From Firmicutes bacterium ASF500 (GTDB taxonomy: Bacteria > Bacillota > Clostridia > Oscillospirales > Oscillospiraceae), in assembly GCA_000492175.2 (NCBI GenBank), contig CP097573.1, positions 124,001-188,000 of the forward strand: DNA of 64,000 bases, read 5' to 3'. Both the position numbers and the translations under genes were made by a program. Below the pieces are notes generated by a model, which saw only the letters and a list, made by a program, of their open reading frames with translations, ran no database searches and had not been told where the DNA came from. Every line of letters starts with the position of its first letter. Within the stretch, counting starts at the first letter, position 1. Positions 58,580-64,000 of the stretch are shown piece after piece.

Positions 58580-58930
58580 ATGGCCGGAAAAAAGCGCCGC
58601 CGCCCCATCCATCTCCATGTGATGGTGTCCGAGGATGAGCAGGCGCTTATCCGGGAACGCATGGCCCGGGCGGGCATCCGCAACATGGGCGCGTATATGC
58701 GGAGGATGGCTCTGTGCGGCTATGTGCTCCAAGTTGACCTTGCCCCCGTCCGGGAGCTGGTGTCCCTCCAGCGGCGGTGCTCAAACAATCTCAATCAAGT
58801 GGCTATCCATGCCAACACCTACGGGGGGATTTACCCCGAGGAAATATCGGCCCTGCAACGGGACTACTCCGCTTTGTGGGGGCCTTTGTCTGATTTGCTG
58901 AAACAGCTTGCCGCGCTGGTGGAGCTGTGA
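58580..58930 (+). CDS. mobC: MobC-like relaxosome accessory protein
   Basis: Protein of 116 residues. A ribbon-helix-helix-like N-terminus (RPIHLHVMVSEDEQALI) and RNMGAYMRRMAL lead to the MobC signature LQRRCSNNLNQVAIHANTYG. MobC binds oriT and helps the relaxase open the DNA. Normally the relaxase gene follows directly; here a foreign 1-kb gene lies between. Confidence 0.9.
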   Translation: MAGKKRRRPIHLHVMVSEDEQALIRERMARAGIRNMGAYMRRMALCGYVLQVDLAPVRELVSLQRRCSNNLNQVAIHANTYGGIYPEEISALQRDYSALWGPLSDLLKQLAALVEL

Positions 58931-58976
58931 TTTGCTGGGGAGCGGTGCTGTGCCGCTCCCCGGCTTTTCGTACTTC

Positions 58977-58991
58977 GGGACATTTTGTCCC
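58977..58991. repeat. GGGACA-type palindrome, copy 3
   Basis: GGGACATTTTGTCCC, a perfect 6-bp-arm dyad, 46 bp after mobC and just before the promoter of the next gene. Confidence 0.55.
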
Positions 58992-59021
58992 AAGGGATGT
59001 AGCTTATTGGAAAAAATGTGG

Positions 59022-59027
59022 TATACT
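59022..59027 (+). promoter_or_regulatory. extended -10 promoter of the inserted cargo gene
   Basis: TATACT preceded by TGG, with a poor -35, 67 bp before the ATG at 59094. The sequence around it resembles the NYN gene promoter near 48947. Confidence 0.5.
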
Positions 59028-59093
59028 AATAAAACAAACAAATGATTGGCAGACATCATTCGTTTGTAAAAGGCAATAGATAGGAGAATAACG

Positions 59094-60056
59094 ATGATTG
59101 ATGATTATTTAAATACATTTGACGGTATATTTTTCAATGTTGAAAAATATGAGCCTGTAAAACTTGCTATCGACCAAGTTGGTGCTGTTTTATCATCCAT
59201 AATAACCAGATATGGAGAAATCGAAAACGAAATTTCTTGTGGGACTTCCAGGCAAGATGATTTTATTGATACAGTTATATGCTTGTTTGTTAGAAAAATA
59301 ATGGAACAGTTGGATGCAATCAATGTGCTTTATTCAGTTGGTTCGTTTACTCAAGCGCAAGTTATATTGAGAGCTTTAATCGAAAATATCGTTAGCATGG
59401 AGTTTATATTAAAAACGGATACTAAAAAACGTGCTGCAGCGTATTCGTTGGAACACCATTATCAAGAGATAGAATTAGGAGACGAATGTTTTTCTGAGAA
59501 TTCAAAGTATCGGAAACTATTACTTGCAAATGGGCGTGAAGAACAGTTCAACAATGGCTATGAAGAGTTCAAAAAGAAAAAAGCGGCCTTTGAAAGAATA
59601 ATTAAATCGCGGGAAGTATTTCAGCAAGTAGACAAAGACAGAAAAGAAAAATTAAAACAAAAGAAACGGAATAATGGAAAAAGAAAAGTTCATATTCAGT
59701 GGTATGAGGTCTGTAGCAACATATCGAGTTTTTATGGGTTAATGAAAGAAACCGGATATGAGCAATACTATCAGAGTATATATGGAGGGCTTTCATTTGA
59801 AACGCACGCATTAAATTCAACAATGGACATGAGTGTTAATGAAAATGGAATTAGCTTGAAGTATATAAGAAACCCTGTAGGAGGCAGTTCTACTTTTTCG
59901 CTGGCTTGTGCTTTTTCTATGGGAGCATTAAATGCGCTATATGAATATCTTAATGATGGGGAAGAAGAAAAACGAGAGTTTAGAGCTTTTTTTCTTGACT
60001 TCCAGAAAAAAAGAGATATTGCAATACATAATTTGGATATGATAAAGGACGCATAA
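59094..60056 (+). CDS. DUF5677-like cargo protein
   Basis: Protein of 320 residues, very AT-rich in contrast to its GC-rich neighbours, which shows separate origin. All-helical: FVRKIMEQLDAINVLYSVGSFTQAQVILRALIENIVSMEFIL is the RxxxE-like HEPN/DUF5677 pattern; HALNSTMDMS and DIAIHNLDMI follow. No signal or membrane segment. Families of this kind are frequent as accessory and suspected defence genes on mobile elements. It has its own promoter and terminator, so it is a self-contained insertion between mobC and the relaxase. Confidence 0.7.
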   Translation: MIDDYLNTFDGIFFNVEKYEPVKLAIDQVGAVLSSIITRYGEIENEISCGTSRQDDFIDTVICLFVRKIMEQLDAINVLYSVGSFTQAQVILRALIENIVSMEFILKTDTKKRAAAYSLEHHYQEIELGDECFSENSKYRKLLLANGREEQFNNGYEEFKKKKAAFERIIKSREVFQQVDKDRKEKLKQKKRNNGKRKVHIQWYEVCSNISSFYGLMKETGYEQYYQSIYGGLSFETHALNSTMDMSVNENGISLKYIRNPVGGSSTFSLACAFSMGALNALYEYLNDGEEEKREFRAFFLDFQKKRDIAIHNLDMIKDA

Positions 60057-60131
60057 AATAGCAAGAAAAATTAAAAACCCGGAGGATTGTAGGAATTCTC
60101 TGAGGTATAAATGATAAAATTAAACAGATAA

Positions 60132-60167
60132 AATAATGGCAGGTGAATTACCCGCCATTATTTTTTT
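60132..60167 (+). terminator. strong terminator after the cargo gene
   Basis: AATAATGGCAGGT pairs with ACCCGCCATTATT (one mismatch), with seven U at the end. Confidence 0.9.
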
Positions 60168-60184
60168 GAAACGGAGGTGCTACC

Positions 60185-61591
60185 ACGGCCACGACCTACA
60201 TCCGGCCCTACAAGCAGGCGGCGGGACTGAGCACCGTCCAGACGATGGAGGAGCGGTTTGCCTACGGGCTCAACCCCCAAAAGTTGGGGGCCGTGTCCTC
60301 CCACCTCTGCGACCCGGCCACAGCCGCCGCCGAGTTTCTGCTGGTGAAAAGCGAATACCAGGCGGCCACGGCCCGGCCCGTGGAGCGCGGGGCTCTGTTC
60401 TTCCAGATACGGCAAGCGTTCCCGCCCGGTGAGGTGACGGCGGAGGAGGCAAACAAGCTGGGCTTTGAAACGGCGATGCGCTGGACGAAAGGCAAATACC
60501 AGTTTTTCGTCTGCACCCATACCGACAAGGGCCACATTCACAATCACATCTATTTCAATTCCACGGCTTTTGACTGCTCCCGGAAATTCCATAATTTCCT
60601 CGGCTCCAGCTTTGCCCTCCGGCGGCTGTCTGACCGGGTATGTCTGGAACATGATTTGTCCGTGATACAAAATCCCAAACAGCACAGCAAGGGCCGCTTT
60701 CTCCACTATGGCCAGTGGGTGGGGGAAAAGCCGCCCTCCGCGCAGCAGCGGGTGCGGCTGGCAATCATCGCGGCCCTTGAAAAAAAGCCCGCCGACTTTG
60801 CCGCGTTCCTGCGGCTGATGGAAGAGTCCGGCTTTGCCGTCAAGCGCGGGCGGGGCGGCGTGGTGTCGTTCCTCGCGCCAGGGCAGAACAAGTACACCCG
60901 GCTCCGGGCATCCACCCTCGGCGCGGGCTTTGACCCCGAGGACATCCGGGCGGTTATCGCCGGGGAGCGGCCCCTCCCGGAGCTCCCCAAGGACGCGCCG
61001 CCCCCGATCCGGCAGGTGGGGCTTATCATTGACATTCAACAGCGCATGGCCGAGGGCAAGGGCCCGGCTTATGAACGGTGGGCGAAAGTCTACAACCTAA
61101 AGCAGATGGCCGCCGCCCTCCAGTTTCTGCAGGAAAACAATCTGACCGACTATGACGCACTGGCGGAAAAGACCACGGCGGCGGTTGACCGGGCCCACGC
61201 GCTGGCCGGGGAGCTCCAGACCACCGAGGCCGCCCTCTCCAAAGTCTCCGGGCTGATGGGGGCCGTGGTGGACTATGCCAAGGCCCGGCCCGTGTTTGAC
61301 GGTTACAAGGCGGCCCGGTATTCAAAAAAATATCTGGCGGAACACGAGGCGGAGCTTGCCACCTACCGGGCGGCCCGGGCCGCTATGAATGAATTGCTGG
61401 ACAGTGAAAAGCTCCCTAAAATGGACGCGCTGAAAAAACAGCGGCGGGAGCTGGCGGACAAGAAAAAGGCCCTCTATGCCGAGTACCGGCAGGCCCAGCG
61501 GGATATGCGGGAGGCCGTGGCGGTCAAGGCCAACATCGACCATCTGCTCGGACTGACGGACGGGCGGGACGATAAGGAACAGACGCGATAG
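60185..61591 (+). CDS. relaxase/mobilisation nuclease of a Tn1549/CTn-type element
   Basis: If begun at 60185 the protein has 468 residues and opens with ATTYIRPYKQAAG after the start, as relatives do, but that codon is ACG, not ATG, 7 nt after a perfect GGAGG. The next ATG is at 60245 and would lose 20 residues. The nuclease domain has SSHLCDPATAAAEFLL and the metal-binding triad His117, His119, His121 in HIHNH (numbering from 60185). A coiled-coil C-terminus follows. It nicks oriT and leads the strand in transfer. Whether ACG initiates is uncertain. Confidence 0.88.
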   Translation, partial: TATTYIRPYKQAAGLSTVQTMEERFAYGLNPQKLGAVSSHLCDPATAAAEFLLVKSEYQAATARPVERGALFFQIRQAFPPGEVTAEEANKLGFETAMRWTKGKYQFFVCTHTDKGHIHNHIYFNSTAFDCSRKFHNFLGSSFALRRLSDRVCLEHDLSVIQNPKQHSKGRFLHYGQWVGEKPPSAQQRVRLAIIAALEKKPADFAAFLRLMEESGFAVKRGRGGVVSFLAPGQNKYTRLRASTLGAGFDPEDIRAVIAGERPLPELPKDAPPPIRQVGLIIDIQQRMAEGKGPAYERWAKVYNLKQMAAALQFLQENNLTDYDALAEKTTAAVDRAHALAGELQTTEAALSKVSGLMGAVVDYAKARPVFDGYKAARYSKKYLAEHEAELATYRAARAAMNELLDSEKLPKMDALKKQRRELADKKKALYAEYRQAQRDMREAVAVKANIDHLLGLTDGRDDKEQTR

Positions 61592-61610
61592 CGGCGGTGA
61601 CGCAGCCAAC

Positions 61611-61637
61611 CTCTTTGGGACATTTTGTCCCAAAGAG
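61611..61637. repeat. GGGACA-type palindrome, copy 4 (27 bp)
   Basis: CTCTTTGGGACA, TTT, and the exact complement of the first arm: the best-preserved copy of the motif, 20 bp after the relaxase stop. Confidence 0.6.
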
Positions 61638-61777
61638 CCGGGTTTGGGGAGGCTCCCCAACAAGCATTTTTGCGGGCCTGCGGCCCAGCAAAAATTTCGG
61701 GTGTGGCCACACCCGAATTGCTTGCCGTTTCGTGCGCTCCCCTATACATGGCGCGAAAAGACGGAGGTCGCGTTTTC
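61638..61777. other. palindrome-rich region after the relaxase
   Basis: Several small hairpins: GGGGAGGCTCCCC near 61648-61660, GCGGGCCTGCGGCCCGC-like near 61671-61687 and GGGTGTGGCCACACCC at 61699-61714. No gene. It may hold an operator or the element's recombination site. Confidence 0.45.
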
Positions 61778-62137
61778 TTACGTTCCCTCCGTTTCTCTGG
61801 CTTTTCTGATACCCTCTGCGGCTCCCTCTATGATGATAAGCTCCTTTTCGTCCATATCGTTAAGCATCCGGTCAATGTGTTTCCGGCGCTCACTCTCGCC
61901 GCCCAGCTTGTCCGGGTAGAAAAATTCATCCACGGAAATATCAAAAAGGGTAACGAGTTTGTAAAAGGCGTTGAGACTGGTGTGCTGACCCCGGTTCTCA
62001 ATATACATGATGGAGCGAGGGGTGAGGTCTACAAGCTGGCCAGGTGCTCCTGCGTCATGCTACTGGCTTTTCGAGCCCACTTAGTGTTGCCCTATATCGT
62101 GAAAATTAAGTCGTCTTTTATCTTGCTTTATTTCCAT
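61778..62137 (-). pseudogene. XRE-family regulator, broken N-terminus
   Basis: The C-terminal 76 residues (MYIENRGQHTSLNAFYKLVT, LFDISVDEFFYPDKLGG, a KELIIIEGAAEGI tail) are a typical XRE helix-turn-helix regulator of Tn1549-like elements. The N-terminal part from the ATG at 62137 (MEIKQDKRRLNFHDIG) is interrupted by two stop codons and a frame shift before LVDLTPRS. The DNA-binding domain is therefore not made intact. Confidence 0.75.
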
Positions 62138-62183
62138 AACATTACCTAATGTAATTTTAAATTTCATCTATCAAATGATATGA

Positions 62184-62795
62184 TTAGGGATTTTGAAGTA
62201 ATTCCACAATTAATGAAACACAAATAGATTTCATTTGCTCTAATTCATCCTCTCGTATTTTGGAAGAAATATAACTATGACAAAGGTTTTCAATAATCCC
62301 ATAACTAACTCTAAGTTTTTCAAGTAGAAGTTCATCTGTCGTTAATGAATACTTTGCTATTTTCTCTAAAAGAATGCTTAAAGTTTCTTCTTCAAATTTA
62401 TTAAATAAGTTTTGAATATCTGCATTGAGTAGAGCTAATGCCAAAAACTCATTATGTGCTTCCAAGTTCATTTGATGCGATGAAATAGCCGTATCTATGA
62501 ATTTGTTTATCACAACTATAAAATCTTTTTCAAAATCGAAAAACTCTAAAATCGGCTGAAATTGTTTGTTTAATCTACTAATATACAGTTTTACAACCTC
62601 TATAAGAATGTCTTTCTTGTCTTGAAAATAGCTATACACTATTCCAGTAGACACACCGGCCATTTTAGCAATTTCAGCAGTGTTTGTCTTATAATACCCT
62701 TTTTCACAAAACAAGGTATAACTTGCCTTAATTATTGCATCTTTTTTTTCAATAGAACGCTTTTGTTTTGGGATACGCACTTCATTAGTAGCCAT
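62184..62795 (-). CDS. TetR-family transcriptional regulator
   Basis: Protein of 203 residues, AT-rich. The N-terminal helix-turn-helix is TNTAEIAKMAGVSTGIVYSYF near residues 38-58; the C-terminal ligand domain is helical. GGAGGTG precedes the ATG, and TTGATT, 17 bp, TATAAT on the minus strand gives a promoter. Divergent from a membrane-protein gene, with two similar palindromic operators between them. Confidence 0.92.
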   Translation of the reverse strand: MATNEVRIPKQKRSIEKKDAIIKASYTLFCEKGYYKTNTAEIAKMAGVSTGIVYSYFQDKKDILIEVVKLYISRLNKQFQPILEFFDFEKDFIVVINKFIDTAISSHQMNLEAHNEFLALALLNADIQNLFNKFEEETLSILLEKIAKYSLTTDELLLEKLRVSYGIIENLCHSYISSKIREDELEQMKSICVSLIVELLQNP

Positions 62796-62855
62796 AAGTT
62801 CACCTCCTTGGTTCTGACAAACTAATTATATATCCACCAAAGGAGAAAATCAAGA

Positions 62856-62877
62856 AATATGAAAATAAATTCATATT
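62856..62877. promoter_or_regulatory. TetR operator candidate 1
   Basis: AATATGAA and TTCATATT arms around AATAAA, beside the -35 of the tetR promoter. Confidence 0.65.
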
Positions 62878-62881
62878 TTTC

Positions 62882-62910
62882 TTGACATTTTGATTTTATT
62901 CCTTTATACT
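62882..62910 (+). promoter_or_regulatory. promoter of the divergent membrane-protein gene
   Basis: TTGACA (62882-62887), a 17-bp spacer and TATACT (62905-62910). It lies exactly between the two operator candidates, so bound repressor would block it. Confidence 0.8.
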
Positions 62911-62913
62911 AAA

Positions 62914-62933
62914 ACATGAAATAAATTTCATGT
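62914..62933. promoter_or_regulatory. TetR operator candidate 2
   Basis: ACATGAAAT and ATTTCATGT form a perfect 9-bp dyad with a 2-bp centre, directly after the -10. It shares the ATGAAAT core with candidate 1. Confidence 0.7.
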
Positions 62934-62952
62934 TTTGGGGAGGGTGTGTAAA

Positions 62953-63354
62953 ATGCAAAGGGAGCCGAAATTCAATTCATCAAAGCATTTGATGTTTTAT
63001 CTAACCTTTATGTTTATTGCTTGTTGTGGAGCATTAATCTGGCAAATCTTTTTCCCTGAATTAGCTGAAAGATATTCTGTTTGGGGAATAGCATATGGCT
63101 GGCAACGAGAAATTGCACTGTGGAATGTAGGACTTATAGTATCAATCGCTTATACTCTCTTGAAAAGAAAGAAAGAATTTATGATAATTTTAACGCTACA
63201 ATCCACGTTATTGTGCTGGGGGTTAGGGGTCAATCATCTGGTGACCCTTTTTAGTAACTTTTCCTTGAAAAATATCATACACATTTTAGGCGTATTAGAG
63301 GTTCTGTTACTTGGTGGTATTTGGGGAATGATATTGTTAATAAGAGAGAAATAG
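62953..63354 (+). CDS. four-helix integral membrane protein controlled by TetR
   Basis: Protein of 133 residues from the ATG at 62953. Four hydrophobic helices (about residues 16-36, 54-72, 77-98, 104-128) and little loop sequence. No family recognised. The TetR neighbour and operators suggest it is induced by a small molecule, perhaps as a membrane stress or transport-related protein; substrate unknown. Confidence 0.75.
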   Translation: MQREPKFNSSKHLMFYLTFMFIACCGALIWQIFFPELAERYSVWGIAYGWQREIALWNVGLIVSIAYTLLKRKKEFMIILTLQSTLLCWGLGVNHLVTLFSNFSLKNIIHILGVLEVLLLGGIWGMILLIREK

Positions 63355-63461
63355 AAAGTACATATTTGAATAAGCCCAATATTGCTGCTGGACAAACCGT
63401 AAAAAAAACCGTTGTTTCGGCGGCTGGATTATTACGCGCCAAAACAAAATACAGTAGCCTT

Positions 63462-63502
63462 GCGGCGGTTTTGAAATAACAAATTTCAAGCCGCCGCTTT
63501 CT
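63462..63502 (+). terminator. terminator after the membrane-protein gene
   Basis: GCGGCGG with TTTGAAAT pairs with ATTTCAAG and CCGCCGC around a short loop, followed by TTTCTTTT. Confidence 0.8.
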
Positions 63503-63751
63503 TTTGAAAATTGGAAAACGGAGGGTGTATTAAAGTCGCCCATTTTTAAGGACACGGCGGTATCTGGGAGGTATCGTTATGTCCTTTTTTATCTGCACTC
63601 AACTTAATTTGTTAAAAAAAGTTTAGCCCCTCCACAGGGTTACTCCGGCCATCAATGCGAAATTTGTAAGTACATAAAGAATTACGTCATTTTATGCGCC
63701 CGCACAGTACAACGCTGTGCGGGCGTTGTCGTTTCTTGTCGGCTCCACTTT

Positions 63752-63766
63752 GGGACAAACAGTCCC
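63752..63766. repeat. GGGACA-type palindrome, copy 5
   Basis: GGGACAAACAGTCCC with TT..AA flanks; a weaker match to the dyad family at 55112, 56112, 58977 and 61617. Confidence 0.4.
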
Positions 63767-63806
63767 AAGGTGCGGGGCGGCTCCCCCGGGTGTCGCTCCC
63801 CGCCGC

Positions 63807-63853
63807 CCTCCATATCGTTTCCCGCAACCCAACCACAAAAAACGATATGGAGG
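63807..63853 (+). promoter_or_regulatory. hairpin that sequesters a ribosome-binding site
   Basis: CCTCCATATCGTTT (63807-63820) and AAACGATATGGAGG (63840-63853) form a perfect 14-bp stem with a 19-nt loop. The GGAGG at 63849-63853 is the ribosome-binding site of the next gene, so folding would block translation. Confidence 0.75.
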
Positions 63854-63861
63854 TACATACA

Positions 63862-64000
63862 ATGACTATCATCAACTTGCGCGACTTTTACTACTGGTAC
63901 ACCCAGGATGAATATATGGAAGATATCCCTTCAATTCAACTTGCTTTGAAAGTAGTGCTATTGCAGCCATTTTGCCATCTCTCTCATTTTCACCGCAATC
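63862..64000 (+). CDS. N-terminus of a sigma-70-like/regulatory protein of the element, cut by the window edge
   Basis: The ATG is 8 nt from GGAGG and opens MTIINLRDFYYWYTQDEYME, which recalls the start of the small sigma-70-family proteins of Tn1549-like elements (TIINLRDYYP). After residue 20 the sequence IPSIQLALKVVLLQP does not look like that family, so the gene may be broken or joined to something else. It is open to the window end. Confidence 0.45.
   Translation, partial: MTIINLRDFYYWYTQDEYMEDIPSIQLALKVVLLQPFCHLSHFHRN

Larger units (their letters stand above)
63355..63806. other. intergenic region with hairpins and a fifth GGGACA motif
   Basis: No gene is seen in about 450 bp. It contains a terminator at 63462-63502, a GCGCCCGCACAG/CTGTGCGGGCGT hairpin at 63696-63726 and GGGACAAACAGTCCC at 63752-63766. 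Reading frames are short and unsupported. Confidence 0.6.

Noticed and set aside
55112-63766. The GGGACA palindromes as SOS (LexA) boxes
   Set aside because: The Firmicute LexA box is built on GAAC..GTTC; these dyads do not match it.

Overview
The window is chromosomal DNA from a GC-rich anaerobic Firmicute, most likely an Oscillospiraceae (Clostridium cluster IV) gut bacterium near Flavonifractor, Lawsonibacter or Oscillibacter. The basis is the gene set (Ffh/YlxM, the YfmF/YfmH peptidase pair, MutS2, a cyclic-glucan-synthase-like giant), strong GGAGG ribosome-binding sites, heavy GCC/CTG codon use in the core genes, and the types of conjugative modules. The genus is inference.

Bases 1-16200 are core chromosome. 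rpsP, ffh and ylxM lie on the minus strand. A 2378-residue NdvB/ChvB-like glycan synthase follows on the plus strand, then an array of palindromes and 40-bp tandem repeats. An operon of yfmF-yfmH-lgt-folD-flavin reductase comes next, with an orphan phage-type gene and a DUF1461 membrane protein after it. Bases 16200-18110 are a scar: two decayed RepA-like replication initiator genes and a truncated IS3, lying 3' of an intact tRNA-Ala(GGC). Core sequence resumes at 18.5-24.3 kb with a response-regulator diguanylate cyclase and a PilZ protein (a c-di-GMP pair), a ferredoxin-type aldo/keto reductase divergent from a MerR regulator with a textbook 19-bp-spacer promoter, and mutS2.

From about 24.65 kb to the right edge the DNA is mobile and mosaic. 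A 3' half of a tRNA-Arg(CCU) marks the likely left attachment site of an integrative element whose right end is outside the window. Inside it are: an intact IS21-type element; a collapsed conjugation module (paralogous hypothetical genes, relaxase tail, surface-protein fragments, and a signal-peptide/VirD4 chimera) cut off by a truncated serine recombinase; and a large operon-like block from 33.0 to 54.4 kb. That block holds ParA, ParB, a RelE/HigB-like toxin, a 28-residue membrane microprotein, a sortase, a CAP-domain protein, a 1768-residue thioester adhesin with 16 Cna-B-type repeats, a VWA protein, a Fic protein, a NYN/LOTUS-like RNase, and a tightly overlapping JAB-peptidase/E1-like ThiF/DnaN-like clamp trio followed by a bactofilin-like gene. 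Bases 54.6-61.6 kb look like the backbone of a Tn1549/CTn-type element (second ParB, DUF4366 protein, cysteine-rich proteins, MobC, relaxase), with a horizontally acquired AT-rich gene between mobC and the relaxase. The right edge has a decayed XRE regulator, a TetR/membrane-protein pair and the start of a sigma-like gene behind a hairpin that hides its ribosome-binding site.

No VirB4, VirB6, topoisomerase, integrase or complete VirD4 is visible here, so transfer ability cannot be inferred from this window. The most promising undescribed system is the JAB-ThiF-DnaN-bactofilin cassette and its VWA/Fic/NYN neighbours. It resembles the PRTRC plasmid cassettes but adds a sliding-clamp homologue. 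The family of GGGACA...TGTCCC palindromes around the second ParB is a candidate centromere or operator set.
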